A stretch of 64,000 nt of DNA from positions 145,252 through 209,251 of the forward strand of contig JAHJSB010000015.1 in assembly GCA_018830285.1 (NCBI GenBank), read 5' to 3'. The notes under the pieces were generated by a model. The model was not told the DNA's origin and made no database searches. It saw only the letters and a list, made by a program, of their open reading frames with translations. The position numbers and the translations under genes were made by a program. Source of the DNA: Alphaproteobacteria bacterium. Its GTDB lineage: Bacteria; Pseudomonadota; Alphaproteobacteria; Caulobacterales; Hyphomonadaceae. This document shows, piece after piece, positions 16,429 to 26,765 of this stretch (position 1 is the first letter of the stretch; every line of letters begins with the position of its first letter).

Positions 16429-18210
16429 ATGAAACGACTGAGTATAGTACTCTTTTTTGCCCTGGCCGGGGGATTGGCCTGGGGCTGGTTCAAGTTGAAC
16501 CAGCCGGCAGAGCCTATGGAAATGTCAGAACCGCTGCGCATTGAGCAGGGCGTGGTGATCGGCGGCATTGACCACGACAACCCGGATATCAAGGTTTTCA
16601 ACGGACTGCCCTACGCGACAGCCCGGCGCTGGACGGCGCCCGATGCCGCCCCCCAGTGGGGCGCAATTCCACGTGATTCCCGCAAGTTCGGTGCAGAATG
16701 CCTGCAGCCGCGCGCCAGCCTTGGCGGGTTCGTCAATGACATCGTGGAAGGTGTCGGCCTGCCTTGGTGGAAACGCGTCCTGGCCGAGAAATACCTCGCC
16801 GCCCAGCCGCGCCCGCCGGAATCGGAGACCTGCCTTTTCCTCAACGTGCGCACCGGGAACCTGGACGGCGACGTGCCCGTTCCCGTGATGGTCTGGATCC
16901 ATGGCGGCTCGCACCAGGCCGGGGCCGGATCGACCAGCATCTACCAGTCGAACGGCCTCGTCGAAAAAGGCGTTGTTCTGGTCACAATCAATTACCGCCT
17001 TGGCCCGCTCGGCTACCTCGCCCACCCCGCGCTGACGGAAGCCGATGGCACATCCGGAAACTATGGCCTGATGGACCAGATGGCGGCGTTGAATTGGGTC
17101 CGTCGCAACATAGCGAGCTTTGGCGGGGACCCGAGCAACATCACTGTGTTCGGCGAAAGCGCGGGCGCACAATCGGTCAGCGAACTGATGGCTTCGCCCT
17201 ATTCTGCCGGCCTGTTCGACAAGGTGATCCTCGAGAGCGGATCAAGCAGCTACAATGCGATACACCTGAAAAAATCACCACTGGCGAATGTGCGGAGCGC
17301 CGAGGATGTCGGCACCGAGTTCCTGTCGACACTCGTCCCGCCCGCAGCCGTGGCTGCCGACTTGCGCGCCATTCCTGCCGCAGCCATCATCTCGCGAGCC
17401 GAAGCGCGTAGCGACCTGACGAGCTATTTCCTGCCCAATGTGGACGGCAAGATCCTGCCGGAAATGATCGGCAAGGCGATCCGCGACCGAAACGTTCCGC
17501 ACCTGCCGATGCTGGCCGGATACAATGCCGACGAGGGCTCGCTCTTCTACGACGAGATCCGGTCTCCGACGGTCCTGTCGAAGCAGATCACCGGTACACT
17601 GGAAGAACGCGAGGAGGCGCTCGCTGATGTGTTCGGCACGAATCCGGCAAAAGCCCTGCAGTCACTGTATGGGATGGAAAGCCTGGAAACCTGGGACCGG
17701 GGCGCGGCCGACATGCTGGGCGACGACATGTTCGGCGTGCACATGCGGTTCATCGGCAAGGAGAATGCCGATGCCGGGCAACCGACCTGGATGTACATGT
17801 TCTCGCGCACCTGGCCGTCCAAGCACCAGACGATCGGCGCCTACCATTCGGCGGAAATTCCGTTCGTGTTCGACAGCCACTCGCCCCTGCTGCCCGTGTC
17901 GCATGCCGATGAAAAACTGACCGATATCATGACCAGCTACTGGACGAATTTCGCCCGGACCGGAAACCCGAACGGGGACAGGCTTCCGGAGTGGCCAAAG
18001 TACACGTCCGAGACCGACACCTGGAACGAATTGCACTATCCGGTCGAGCCGCACCGTGAGCTGCGCGCCCGCAAGCTGGACATCCTGGAAGAGAACCTGA
18101 TCGCGCGGATCGAGGCGGTCACCGAAATCATCGCACCGCGTGACATGGCGCTGAACATTGAGCCGGACGTGCTGTCAGGCGACGAGGAGACTGTTGCAGA
18201 TAGCAACTAG
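16429..18210 (+). CDS. Type-B carboxylesterase
   Basis: 593 residues from the ATG at 16429, preceded by GGGCGGGA; an upstream TTG would only add residues before the signal sequence. The N-terminus (KRLSIVLFFALAGGLAWGWF) is a signal anchor. The type-B esterase signatures are present: the oxyanion segment VMVWIHGGSHQAGAGS, nucleophile Ser244 in FGESAGAQSV, the acid in NADEGSLFYDE and the His in YHSAEIPFVF. It should hydrolyse carboxyl esters outside the cytoplasm. Its last 36 bp overlap the convergent fRMsr gene. Confidence 0.9.
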   Translation: MKRLSIVLFFALAGGLAWGWFKLNQPAEPMEMSEPLRIEQGVVIGGIDHDNPDIKVFNGLPYATARRWTAPDAAPQWGAIPRDSRKFGAECLQPRASLGGFVNDIVEGVGLPWWKRVLAEKYLAAQPRPPESETCLFLNVRTGNLDGDVPVPVMVWIHGGSHQAGAGSTSIYQSNGLVEKGVVLVTINYRLGPLGYLAHPALTEADGTSGNYGLMDQMAALNWVRRNIASFGGDPSNITVFGESAGAQSVSELMASPYSAGLFDKVILESGSSSYNAIHLKKSPLANVRSAEDVGTEFLSTLVPPAAVAADLRAIPAAAIISRAEARSDLTSYFLPNVDGKILPEMIGKAIRDRNVPHLPMLAGYNADEGSLFYDEIRSPTVLSKQITGTLEEREEALADVFGTNPAKALQSLYGMESLETWDRGAADMLGDDMFGVHMRFIGKENADAGQPTWMYMFSRTWPSKHQTIGAYHSAEIPFVFDSHSPLLPVSHADEKLTDIMTSYWTNFARTGNPNGDRLPEWPKYTSETDTWNELHYPVEPHRELRARKLDILEENLIARIEAVTEIIAPRDMALNIEPDVLSGDEETVADSN

Positions 18211-18642
18211 GCCTTCAAGATCGGTCGCGTCGAACGCGTCGAGATCAGTGGAATCCACGTCCAGCACCGCGACCAGTTTGCCGTCAGCATCAAACACGGG
18301 CACGACGACTTCCGAATTCGAGGCTGAATCGCAGGCGATATGCCCCGGGAACGCGTGCACGTCCGGCACGAGGATCGGCTCGCCCGTGGCGGCGACATGG
18401 CCGCAAACGCCTTTTCCGAAGGGTATCCGCAGGCAGCCGAGCGTGCCCTGGTAGGGGCCGACGACGAGTTCGCGGGGCTTCAGCGGGTCAACGATATAGA
18501 ACCCGGTCCAGAAAAAGCGCGGGGCCATAGCCTGGGCCAGGATGCAGGCGGCGGTCGCATAGCGCGCCGTGACGGAGGTTTCGCCGGACACGACGCTGTC
18601 GATTTCCGCTTTCACGTCGCGATAGTGCTCAGCCTTGTCCAT
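18175..18642 (-). CDS. msrC: Free methionine-(R)-sulfoxide reductase (GAF domain)
   Basis: 155 residues, a single GAF domain with the three cysteines of fRMsr: GTLGC, GKGVCGHVA and GHIACDSAS, spaced as in E. coli YebR. It reduces free methionine-R-sulfoxide using thioredoxin. The start MDKAEHYRDVK was chosen because GAGGCGG precedes it and it matches the usual N-terminus; an ATG four codons upstream is also possible. It overlaps the esterase gene tail to tail. Confidence 0.88.
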   Translation of the reverse strand: MDKAEHYRDVKAEIDSVVSGETSVTARYATAACILAQAMAPRFFWTGFYIVDPLKPRELVVGPYQGTLGCLRIPFGKGVCGHVAATGEPILVPDVHAFPGHIACDSASNSEVVVPVFDADGKLVAVLDVDSTDLDAFDATDLEGLVAICNSLLVA

Positions 18643-18785
18643 GTTCCGCCTCATCCCTGCCTTGGATCGGCTATATCGGGTGGACCGGGCCGCGGGGCAA
18701 TAGGGCGTTGAAGCAACGCGCAACCTCTGGAATAGTCTGGCACACGCGCAGGCAACCGGGGCGCCTGAGGCAGGAGGGTCGAAAC

Positions 18786-19709
18786 GTGAGCTTGCCGATC
18801 CGGATGGGAGCGCTATGCGCGCTCGCCTATATGCTGGCTTCGCCTATGAGCTGGGCGCAGGCGGCCGGGGCTGAGCCCGGTCCCCGGACAGACCTCGAAT
18901 CCGTCGACCGGGCGCATGATGCCTATCTGAGAAAGGGCGGCCTGCAGTCGGGCCGGCCTGATCCGGACTTCCAAGACAACGCGCTGGACACTCCCGTGGG
19001 AGGGCTCCCGTCCGAATCATCAGGCTCCGGGGGCGGCGCCGATAGCCGGGGACCAACGGACGGCGAACTCCAGCTTGAGCGATCGGAGGCCGGCGGACCT
19101 GAAACCAGGCCCAAGCCAGCACGCGGGGACCTCCAGCTGGAGCGGCCCGAATCGGACGATCCTGCCGACCTGCCACAATTCAAGCCGCAGCCGAAATGGC
19201 TGAAGGCGATTTCCCAGTTCCTTGAAAGCCTCGGTCCCTTCCTGCAATTCATTTTCTGGACCGCGATTGCAGTGGTCGCAGCCGGCATTCTCTATTTCCT
19301 GTTCGGCGAAGCCATTCGGGTCCGGTTCGGCAAGTCCGGCGACCTCAAGCCGGGCAATCCGGACGATATCCTGCCCGATATTCGCCCTGATGCCGACCGG
19401 GCGCGGTCGCTGCTGGAAGAGGCCGACCTCCTGGCGCAGGCGGGCGCATTCGCCGAGGCGGTTCACCTGCTGCTGTTCCGTTCGATTGATGACATCCAGC
19501 AGCGGTTCGAAGGCGGCGTTCCGCGCTCGTTGACGGCGCGCGAGATCGGCGGGCTGGGCCTGTTGCCTGATCATGCGAAAATGGCCCTCAGCCCCATCAT
19601 CATGATTGTCGAGCGAAGTTTCTTTGGCGACCGGGATGTCGATGAAGACGGCTGGAAAACCGCGCGCGGCTCGTACGAGCATTTCGCCTTCGGAGCGGTC
19701 TGGGAATGA
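18786..19709 (+). CDS. DUF4129-domain membrane protein
   Basis: 307 residues from a GTG preceded by a full AGGAGG at 18772-18777. The signal sequence is ALCALAYMLASPMSWAQ. A long Gly/Ser/Pro/acidic linker (about residues 50-140) contains two similar segments, GELQLERSE and GDLQLERPE. One TM helix follows (FLQFIFWTAIAVVAAGILYFLFG), and the C-terminal DUF4129 helical domain has EADLLAQAGAFAEAVHLLLFRSI and SLTAREIG. DUF4129 proteins sit with MoxR and DUF58 genes; the role is unknown. It heads a six-gene operon. Confidence 0.82.
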   Translation: MSLPIRMGALCALAYMLASPMSWAQAAGAEPGPRTDLESVDRAHDAYLRKGGLQSGRPDPDFQDNALDTPVGGLPSESSGSGGGADSRGPTDGELQLERSEAGGPETRPKPARGDLQLERPESDDPADLPQFKPQPKWLKAISQFLESLGPFLQFIFWTAIAVVAAGILYFLFGEAIRVRFGKSGDLKPGNPDDILPDIRPDADRARSLLEEADLLAQAGAFAEAVHLLLFRSIDDIQQRFEGGVPRSLTAREIGGLGLLPDHAKMALSPIIMIVERSFFGDRDVDEDGWKTARGSYEHFAFGAVWE

Positions 19710-20932
19710 GTGTGCGGGTGGAAACCTCATCTCCCTTTTCGGCACGCACCGTCGGCATCCTGATGGCGATCGCGATTATCTCGTTCGGCGCCGTGATGGT
19801 CCTTGCCGGCTGGGCGCCGGAATTGCGCAACCGCGACCAGGCTGGCGATCATCCCTACTCAACGTCTGCCATCGGATATAATGGCATCGTCCAGTTTCTC
19901 GACGCACAAGGCTACCCGGTCGAAATTTCGCGTCTCGAACACCGGCTGACCGAACGCGACTGGGGCGTGATGATTGTCACCGTCCCGCCACAAGGCATGG
20001 GCGACAAGCTGCACGCTCTCACGCTGCAGCCGACAACGCTGATCGTGCTGCCCAAATGGATCGGGGAAACTGACAGGCTCAACAAGAAGCGTCAGCGCGA
20101 CACCCGCTTCATGGACGCGCGTCGCCTGAACGACCTGCTGGGCCGACTCGCTATCGACGGCGAGATCGGCCGGATCGACGTGCCGCGACTCACAGATACG
20201 CCGTTCGGCGATATGGCGCTGAGGCCGGACCTGAAGATGCAGGTCATCCGGTCGAACTCACTGGTGCCGATTGCCTGGACGGATGACGGAATCCTGATGG
20301 GCAAGCTGGACGACCAGGAAATCTATGTGCTGGCCGACCCGGACATGCTGAACACGTTCGGGCTGGCCAGGCGGGAGAATGCCCGCTTCGCTGTGCAGCT
20401 TATGGACTGGCTGCGTTATGATGAGGCCGAGCCGATCATTTTCGACGCGACGCTGCATGGCTTTGTCCGTTCGGAAAACCTGTTGCAGATGATGTTCGAC
20501 ATTCCCTTTGTTGGCGCGACTCTGGCAGCGCTGTTCGCCGGTTTCCTGCTAGGATGGGCCGCGCTGGTGCGCTTCGGTCCGACGACGCGGGAGACCCGGG
20601 TGGTCGCGCTGGGCAAGCAGGCGCTGGTCGACAATTCAGCGGGCCTGTTCACGATGGCGCGACGGGAGACGCGGCTGGCGCCCGGCTACCTGACCATGAT
20701 GCGACGGCGCGTGGCGCGCGAGATCGCGGCGCCAAGGACGATGACCGAAGCCCAGCTTTCCGCCCTGTTCGACAGGCTGGGTCCGGAAGAGCAATCGGGC
20801 AAGACGTTTTCACAAATCGAACGCGGCCTTCGTACGGCATCAGCCAGTCGCGAAGAGCTGATGACCAGGGCCCGCGAACTGTATCGCTGGCGACGCGACA
20901 TTCTCAGGAGAGGCACGCATGAACGTAAGTGA
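19706..20932 (+). CDS. DUF4350-domain membrane protein
   Basis: 408 residues. The start overlaps the previous stop (ATGA). There is an N-terminal TM ([21 protein letters not shown]), then the DUF4350 part with [21 protein letters not shown], similar to the glutamine-amidotransferase-like fold of the family. A second TM pair lies around 270-295 ([22 protein letters not shown]), and the C-terminus is a basic cytoplasmic helical tail. Function unknown; it belongs to the MoxR-DUF58 membrane complex neighbourhood. Confidence 0.78.
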   Translation: MSVRVETSSPFSARTVGILMAIAIISFGAVMVLAGWAPELRNRDQAGDHPYSTSAIGYNGIVQFLDAQGYPVEISRLEHRLTERDWGVMIVTVPPQGMGDKLHALTLQPTTLIVLPKWIGETDRLNKKRQRDTRFMDARRLNDLLGRLAIDGEIGRIDVPRLTDTPFGDMALRPDLKMQVIRSNSLVPIAWTDDGILMGKLDDQEIYVLADPDMLNTFGLARRENARFAVQLMDWLRYDEAEPIIFDATLHGFVRSENLLQMMFDIPFVGATLAALFAGFLLGWAALVRFGPTTRETRVVALGKQALVDNSAGLFTMARRETRLAPGYLTMMRRRVAREIAAPRTMTEAQLSALFDRLGPEEQSGKTFSQIERGLRTASASREELMTRARELYRWRRDILRRGTHERK

Positions 20933-21875
20933 CATCAAGACGCTGGCGGGACGTATCCGAAGCGAAGTGCGCAAGGCGGTAATCGGCCAGGACGCGACGG
21001 TCGACATATTGCTGACGGCGCTGTTTTCGTCAGGACACGTATTGCTGGAAGGTCCGCCGGGAACGGCCAAGACGCTCCTGGCGCAATGCTTCGCCAAATC
21101 GATATCGCTCGACTTCGGGCGCATCCAGTTCACGCCGGACCTGATGCCGGGCGACGTGCTGGGCACCAACCTGTTCAACTTCCAGACCAATGAGTTCAGC
21201 CTGACCAAGGGGCCGATCTTCACCGACCTGCTGCTGGCCGACGAGATCAACCGGACGCCGCCGAAGACCCAGGCGGCCCTGCTGGAAGCCATGCAGGAGC
21301 GCAAGGTGACGATTGACGGGGAGTCCTATCCGCTGAACCCGCGCTTCACCGTGATCGCGACGCAGAACCCGATCGAGCAGCAAGGCACCTATCCCCTGCC
21401 CGAGGCGCAGCTGGACCGGTTCCTGTTCAAGCATACGCTGGACTATCCGAGCCGCGAGGAAGAGTTCGCCATTGTTGCCCAGCATGGCACGCGGACCGGC
21501 ATGAACACGCCCGACTCATTCGGGATCGGGTCGGTGATCTCTGCGGCAGACCTGGACACGGCGGTCGAGACCGTCTCGCAGATCAAGCTGAAGGACGACA
21601 TCATCTCCTACATTGTCGACCTGATCCGCGCGACGCGGGAAACCCCGGCGCTGGAAACCGGCGCGAGCCCGCGGGCAGCGGCGGCGCTGGCGACGGCAGC
21701 GCGGGCAAGGGCGGCGATTGACGGGCGCGACTTTGTGATACCGGACGATGTGAAGACGCTGGCCCTGCCAGCGCTGCGCCATCGCATCCTGCTGTCACCG
21801 GCTGCCGAGATCGAAGGCAAGACAACGGACGAGACGCTGGCGGGTATCATTGAGCAGACGGCGGCGCCCCGGTGA
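20919..21875 (+). CDS. MoxR-family AAA+ ATPase
   Basis: 318 residues. Walker A is GPPGTAKT at 45-52, Walker B is [21 protein letters not shown], sensor 1 is [22 protein letters not shown], and the C-terminal lid has [18 protein letters not shown]. MoxR ATPases act as chaperones that insert cofactors or remodel VWA-domain partners, here presumably the DUF58 product. It overlaps DUF4350 by 14 bp and DUF58 by 4 bp (GTGA), so it is translationally coupled. Confidence 0.93.
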   Translation: MNVSDIKTLAGRIRSEVRKAVIGQDATVDILLTALFSSGHVLLEGPPGTAKTLLAQCFAKSISLDFGRIQFTPDLMPGDVLGTNLFNFQTNEFSLTKGPIFTDLLLADEINRTPPKTQAALLEAMQERKVTIDGESYPLNPRFTVIATQNPIEQQGTYPLPEAQLDRFLFKHTLDYPSREEEFAIVAQHGTRTGMNTPDSFGIGSVISAADLDTAVETVSQIKLKDDIISYIVDLIRATRETPALETGASPRAAAALATAARARAAIDGRDFVIPDDVKTLALPALRHRILLSPAAEIEGKTTDETLAGIIEQTAAPR

Positions 21876-23185
21876 TTTCGCCGACGCCTCGCGCGGTCTT
21901 CCTGATGCTGCTCGGCGCGCCACTGATGCTGGCCATCGCACTGATGGCCCCGGCGCTGTGGATCGTGTCGGCGGGGTGGATTGTCGGTGTTGGCGCGCTG
22001 ATCCTGCTGGATGCGATGACCGGGGCGTCACTGCGCGCCTATGACGTGAAGATGGCGCCGCCCGCCCTGCTCTATGTCGGCGGCAGCGACCCCTTGCCGG
22101 TCGTGCTGGGGTTCGCAAACGGGGCCTTGCCGCTTCGCCTGCAGGTACAGCTGGAGACCAATGATCTGCTCGAGGACAGTCCGGCCTCAGGCCTGCGCGG
22201 CTGGGAAGGCCGGGAGCGGCCGTATGAATTCACGCTGGTGCCGAGACGGCGCGGCACGGCGAAACTGGTGCGCCTGTGGAGCCGCTGGAACGGGCCGCTG
22301 GGCCTGGTGCAGAAGCGGCATGTCGCACAGCTGGACCATGATGTCCTGGTGACGCCGAACATTCGCTGGGTAAAGGATGAGGCGATCCGCCTGTTTTCGC
22401 GTGACGCCGCCTTCGGCATCAAGACACAGATCGAGCGCGGCGATGGCAGCGAGTTCGATGCGTTGCGCGAATTCACCAGTGGCATGGACAGGCGGGCCAT
22501 CGACTGGAAACATTCGGCCCGTCACCGCAGCCTCCTGGCCAAGGAATTCCGTACCGAGCGCAACCATAATATCGTCTTCGCGTTCGATACCGGGCGGTTG
22601 ATGAGCGAACCGCTGGGCGGGGTGCCGAAGATCGACCGGGCGATCAATGCCGGGCTATTGCTCTCCTTTGTCTCGCTGCGCCAGGGCGACCGGACCATGT
22701 TTTACGGGTTCGACTCGCGGCCCGGCCTGACGACCGGTTTCCTGAGCGGACCGCGCGGCTTTCCCAAGGTGCAGAGCATGGCAGCTAACCTCGACTATTC
22801 GACCGAGGAGACGAATTACACGCTGGCCCTGTCGACTCTGGCCAGCCGGCTGGAGCGGCGCAGCCTGATCATCATCTTCTCGGATTTCGTCGATACGATT
22901 TCAGCTGAACTGATGCTGGAAAACGTGAAGCGGCTGACCGACCGGCACCTGGTCCTGTTCGCGACGTTCGAGGATGAGGCCCTGTCGGGCATGGTGGATG
23001 CGCCGCCGGAAACCACCGAGGATGTGACCCGCGCGGTGATCGCCGACGGCATGCTGGCCGAGCGGGACGTGGTCTTCCGGCGCCTCCAGCGGATGGGCGT
23101 GCAGATCATCGAGACGAAACCCGAAGCCTTTGGCGGAGCGCTGATCTCGCGCTACCTGCAGATCAAGCAGAGGGACATGCTATGA
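21872..23185 (+). CDS. DUF58-domain protein (VWA-like)
   Basis: 437 residues starting at GTG overlapping the moxR stop. Two N-terminal TM segments ([35 protein letters not shown]) are followed by the DUF58 core [20 protein letters not shown] and a VWA-like fold with [10 protein letters not shown] in place of a full MIDAS DxSxS, so metal binding may be weak or absent. [20 protein letters not shown] is the usual later strand. It is the expected MoxR partner. Confidence 0.87.
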   Translation: MISPTPRAVFLMLLGAPLMLAIALMAPALWIVSAGWIVGVGALILLDAMTGASLRAYDVKMAPPALLYVGGSDPLPVVLGFANGALPLRLQVQLETNDLLEDSPASGLRGWEGRERPYEFTLVPRRRGTAKLVRLWSRWNGPLGLVQKRHVAQLDHDVLVTPNIRWVKDEAIRLFSRDAAFGIKTQIERGDGSEFDALREFTSGMDRRAIDWKHSARHRSLLAKEFRTERNHNIVFAFDTGRLMSEPLGGVPKIDRAINAGLLLSFVSLRQGDRTMFYGFDSRPGLTTGFLSGPRGFPKVQSMAANLDYSTEETNYTLALSTLASRLERRSLIIIFSDFVDTISAELMLENVKRLTDRHLVLFATFEDEALSGMVDAPPETTEDVTRAVIADGMLAERDVVFRRLQRMGVQIIETKPEAFGGALISRYLQIKQRDML

Positions 23186-24183
23186 GTGACATGCTCAAAT
23201 CCTATCGCTTCCGGGAAGAGCGCGAGGCCGACTGGCGCAAGCTGGACCTGATCCTGACGCGGGCCGAGAACAGCGGCGTCAAAGCCCTGGGCGATGACGA
23301 GATGACCGCCCTGCCGCGACTGTACCGGCAAGCGGTGTCGTCGCTGTCCGTGGCCAAGTCGATCTCGCTGGACCAGAACGTAATCACCTATCTGGAGAGC
23401 CTGTGCACGCGGGCCTATTTCTTCGTGTACGGTGCACGGACGACGCTGGGCGAACGGATAATGGACTTCCTGCGGCGCGGCTGGCCGCAGGCGGTGCGCG
23501 GCGCGGTGGGGCCGACGCTGCTGTCCTTCCTCTTCTTCTTTGGCGGCATCGGGCTGGCCTTCTTCCTCTGCCTGCAGGACATGGACTGGTTCTGGACCTT
23601 TCATGGCGAGAACATATTGGAAGGACGCAATCCGGATGCGACCGTGGAATACCTGCTTTCGACAATCTACTCGGACCCCAGCGAGCATGGGCAAAGCGAA
23701 CTCGCCGCCTTTGCCGGAATCCTGTTCAACAATAATGCGCAAATCTCGCTGTTTGCCTTCGCGCTGGGCTTTGCGTTCGGTGTGCCGACGGCCTGGCTGT
23801 TGCTGTACAATGGCGTCTCGCTGGGCTCGATGTATGCCGTGTTCTGGCAGAAGGGGCTGGGATACGAGTTTACCGGCTGGCTGATGATCCATGGCGTGAC
23901 CGAACTGTTTGCGATCACGCTGGCCGGGGCGGCCGGTTTCGTGATTGGCGGGGCGGTGGCGTTTCCGGGCCAGAAAACGCGGCTCGCGTCTGCCCGGGCG
24001 TCCGGCAAGCAGGCGGCCACGATGGCGATGGGCTGTGTGATCATGCTGATCGTTGCGGCCCTGCTGGAGGGTTTCGGCCGGCAGATGATCAATTCCGATA
24101 CGGTGCGCTATGTCATCGCCGGGACCAGTCTGGTGCTGTGGTGCGGGTATTTCTACCTGCCGCGCGCGGAGCACCGCCTGTGA
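23182..24183 (+). CDS. SpoIIM-like integral membrane protein
   Basis: 333 residues, ATGA overlap with DUF58. A cytoplasmic N-terminal helical domain (about 100 residues, EREADWRKLDLILTRAE) precedes four to five TM segments, including LLSFLFFFGGIGLAFFLCL and SLFAFALGFAFGVPTAWLLLYN, and the SpoIIM motif GVSLGSMYAVFWQKG followed by IHGVTELFAITLAGAAGF. In non-sporulating bacteria this family accompanies MoxR/DUF58/RDD genes; the function is unknown. Confidence 0.85.
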   Translation: MSDMLKSYRFREEREADWRKLDLILTRAENSGVKALGDDEMTALPRLYRQAVSSLSVAKSISLDQNVITYLESLCTRAYFFVYGARTTLGERIMDFLRRGWPQAVRGAVGPTLLSFLFFFGGIGLAFFLCLQDMDWFWTFHGENILEGRNPDATVEYLLSTIYSDPSEHGQSELAAFAGILFNNNAQISLFAFALGFAFGVPTAWLLLYNGVSLGSMYAVFWQKGLGYEFTGWLMIHGVTELFAITLAGAAGFVIGGAVAFPGQKTRLASARASGKQAATMAMGCVIMLIVAALLEGFGRQMINSDTVRYVIAGTSLVLWCGYFYLPRAEHRL

Positions 24184-25121
24184 GCAAACCGCCAGCCCCT
24201 GCCCGTCCGGGCATAAGCATGGAAGCGGCACAGCGCCGCCGGGCGCGCCTGGCCGAACAGTTGCGAGTCGGCAAGATGACGCGCACGCTGGTGACACCGG
24301 AGGGAGCGGAGATCCGGCTCAGGCTGGCGAGCGTGGCTGAGCGCGCCGGGGCCCTGTTCATAGACCTGGCGATCCAGTGGGCTGTGATGGTCGCGATGTG
24401 GATCGCTTTCGCTTACGTGGCAGCCGGTATCGGGTTCGGGCAAATGCATGTCGCTTTTGCCTTCCTGCTGGTCTTCCATTTCGTGCTGCGGAACTTCTAT
24501 TTCATCTTCTTCGAGATAGGCCGGAAGGCGGCAACGCCGGGCAAGCGCGCGCTGGGCCTGAGGGTGGCATCACGCGATGGCGGACGGTTGACGGCGGATG
24601 CCGTGCTGGCCCGCAATTTCATGCGGGAAGTCGAGATCGGCCTGCCGCTGCAATTCCTGTTCATGGGCGGCGACCAGGTGGGGGCATGGATCGCCCTGCT
24701 GGGACTGGCCTGGTCGGGCGTATTCATGCTGTTCCCGCTGTTCAACAAGGACAAGATGCGGGTCGGCGACCTGCTGGCGGGAACCTGGGTGATCAAGGCA
24801 CCGAAGGCGCAGCTGATGCAGGACATTGTGTCAGCAGTGACATCGCCGGAACTGGGGGCGCGTTTTGCCTTCACGCCGCAGCAGGTGGACGCCTATGGCA
24901 TCCATGAGCTGCATGTACTTGAGGACGTGCTGAGACAGTCGGCGCCGGTGGTCAAGCAACAAGTTGCGGCGCGCATCCGCGCCAAGGTGGGCTGGGACCC
25001 CGGCACGGGCGAGACGGACCTTGCCTTCCTGGAAGCCTATTATGCGGCCCTGCGCAAACGGCTCGAACAGCGCATGTTGCTGGGCGAACGCAAGAGCGAC
25101 AAATATGATGTGGGACGGTAG
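24180..25121 (+). CDS. RDD-family membrane protein
   Basis: 313 residues from a GTG overlapping the SpoIIM stop; an earlier in-frame start lies inside SpoIIM. The RDD domain covers about residues 45-200: RLASVAERAGALFIDLAIQ with the Arg-Asp pair, several TM segments, GRKAATPGKRALGLRV, the second Asp region and FNKDKMRVGDLLAGTWV. A long soluble helical C-terminus follows. It is the last gene of the operon. Confidence 0.86.
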   Translation: MSKPPAPARPGISMEAAQRRRARLAEQLRVGKMTRTLVTPEGAEIRLRLASVAERAGALFIDLAIQWAVMVAMWIAFAYVAAGIGFGQMHVAFAFLLVFHFVLRNFYFIFFEIGRKAATPGKRALGLRVASRDGGRLTADAVLARNFMREVEIGLPLQFLFMGGDQVGAWIALLGLAWSGVFMLFPLFNKDKMRVGDLLAGTWVIKAPKAQLMQDIVSAVTSPELGARFAFTPQQVDAYGIHELHVLEDVLRQSAPVVKQQVAARIRAKVGWDPGTGETDLAFLEAYYAALRKRLEQRMLLGERKSDKYDVGR

Positions 25122-25474
25122 GAGCCTCTCCGCGCGCACCGCTCATGTCCCTGCCCTGCACAAGCGCCCGAACCACCCTCCCGGCGCCCGGCAAACTGGT
25201 CTGATTGGCTGCCGGATTCAGCCCGAGCTGTCCCATGTTGCGAGCGTCGCCCGCAGCAGGCCCGGCAGGGCCGTGGCGACGGCGCCGAGTTCCGGCGGCA
25301 GGCGGTGGGTGCGGGCCATGGGGAGGGCCACGGGGCGGGCGAGGAGCGGCGCGGCCGGGACGGGCCCAGTCAACTGTCCAGGGCGATTGATAGTCTGGCA
25401 GGCGGGCCATTCGCTAGGCTGCGGTCCTCAAAGACCAGGGGTGCATCGCGCTGCGCTTAATGCACCCAACACTT
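25122..25474. other. GC-rich intergenic region, no gene recognised
   Basis: 353 bp between the convergent RDD and DUF3137 genes. It is very GC-rich. On the minus strand one frame gives a short plausible run (LPPELGAVATALPGLLRATL) that is soon stopped, which could be the tail of a decayed gene. No tRNA, RNase P or SRP RNA signature was found. A hairpin repeat lies at its right end. Confidence 0.5.
25439..25467. repeat. REP-like inverted repeat
   Basis: GGGTGCAT and ATGCACCC arms flank a 13-base loop, CGCGCTGCGCTTA. It starts 7 bp beyond the DUF3137 stop. The same kind of GGTGCAT-n-ATGCACC palindrome with a GCGCTGCGC loop is common as a dispersed element in proteobacterial genomes; it could also act as a transcription terminator here. 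Confidence 0.5.
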
Positions 25475-26653
25475 TTACAACCTGTCCTGCGCCCAGTCGC
25501 GGGTGAGGAATCCGTCGATCATGTCACAGACGAGACCGAGTTCGACGAGGGCGGTGGCGAAACGTTCCGGGTCGGCGAGGGGTTTAAAGATGGAGCCAGC
25601 CTCGAACTGGCCGGGCGCTTCGAGCGCGATTGTCATGTGCCCCTCCTCGAAGATGCCGCGCAGCTTTCCGCCGGAGAAATGGCGCTCGAGCGCGATGAGG
25701 CGTTCCATCCGGTCGGGCGTCAGCAGGGCGCGGGCCTCGACCTGGTCAGTGGAGTAGACGGTGAAGGCCCGGTCGAGTTCCGACGAGACAAGGCTGACCT
25801 TCTGGAGGTCCTTCGCCGCCTTGCCGCGCTTCCACCAGCGCGAGCGGGCCATGAGCGTGCGGCCGAAGAAGCGATCCGGGTACTGGACGTGGAACAGGAG
25901 GCCCTGGAACACGGTGCCGCCATTCTTGCCGGATGTTTCCAGTTTGGCCTCGACGAGGGAAAAGGCGGCCCCGGCGCGGGTGCCCTTTATCAGATCTTCG
26001 AAATGGCGGGAATCGTGGCCCGGCAGGAGGCTGGCATCGTCCAGCACATCATAAGCGGGGGTTGGGCATTCGGGACCGGTGGCATCGGACGCACCGAAGC
26101 TGGCACTGCCGAACAGCATGGTGATGCGGGTTTTCCCGCCGCGCTTGCGCTTGCCCGTCCTGGTGCCGGGCGTGCCATAGCGCGCCTGGTGGGCCTTGGC
26201 CGCCGCGATGAGGCTGCGGTAATCGGTGACCCGGGACACGTCGGGCGCGAGCGTTTCATAGGTGAATCCGAAACACTGGCAGGCCGCGCCGAGAACAAGT
26301 TCCTTGGTGGCAGACTTCATGGCGTAGATTCGCAACCAGTCCATGCCGGCAATCAGGATGATGGAAATCGGCGTCCCGAAGGCCAGCACAATCGTCCAGG
26401 CCCCGAACAGGAACGGCTTCATGATGCCGAAGACGAGCAGGAGCAGCCAGGGAATCACAGCGGCAATCGCCGTCTTGCGCCAGACCTTGCGGAAGGTCTC
26501 GCGGCGCGCGGATTCGCGAGCATGGAGAGCGGGCGCGAGCGTTTCGGCCCAGATTCGCGGGCCATGAGCGAATTCCGGGCGTTTCCGGGCGATCGCCTCA
26601 AGGCTCGGCACGTTCACGGGTTTCCCTGAAGCGTCATATTCGATTCGAGTCAT
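25475..26653 (-). CDS. DUF3137-domain membrane protein
   Basis: 392 residues. Two adjacent TM helices (AIAAVIPWLLLLVFGIM; AWTIVLAFGTPISIILIAG) follow an 80-residue N-terminal part. The soluble remainder matches the DUF3137 layout: FEDLIKGTRAGAAFSLVEAKLE, VFQGLLFHVQYPDRF and a C-terminal SIFKPLADPERFATALVELGLV. DUF3137 proteins lie beside LemA or MoxR/RDD clusters, as here; the role is unknown. It is convergent with the RDD gene. Confidence 0.8.
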   Translation of the reverse strand: MTRIEYDASGKPVNVPSLEAIARKRPEFAHGPRIWAETLAPALHARESARRETFRKVWRKTAIAAVIPWLLLLVFGIMKPFLFGAWTIVLAFGTPISIILIAGMDWLRIYAMKSATKELVLGAACQCFGFTYETLAPDVSRVTDYRSLIAAAKAHQARYGTPGTRTGKRKRGGKTRITMLFGSASFGASDATGPECPTPAYDVLDDASLLPGHDSRHFEDLIKGTRAGAAFSLVEAKLETSGKNGGTVFQGLLFHVQYPDRFFGRTLMARSRWWKRGKAAKDLQKVSLVSSELDRAFTVYSTDQVEARALLTPDRMERLIALERHFSGGKLRGIFEEGHMTIALEAPGQFEAGSIFKPLADPERFATALVELGLVCDMIDGFLTRDWAQDRL

Positions 26654-26726
26654 GCCGGGCCCCCAACTTGCCTGATTTCATAGCATTGACGGTCGCTTGG
26701 TGAACAAAAAATTCACGGTCCGCCTG

Positions 26727-26755
26727 TTGACGGAGCCCCCTGCCACTCCTATTTC
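26727..26755 (+). promoter_or_regulatory. groESL promoter
   Basis: TTGACG (26727-26732) and TATTTC (26750-26755) are spaced by 17 bp, a good sigma-70 layout, 10 bp upstream of the CIRCE element and about 110 bp upstream of groES. Confidence 0.6.
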
Positions 26756-26765
26756 CGCTTCAACG

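Noticed and set aside
25122..25440. Possible structured RNA (RNase P, SRP or tmRNA)
   Set aside because: None of the conserved core sequences of these RNAs was found by eye.
25460..26629. 389-codon plus-strand frame opposite DUF3137
   Set aside because: The minus-strand protein has TM segments and family motifs; this frame has Gly/Arg-rich low-information sequence.
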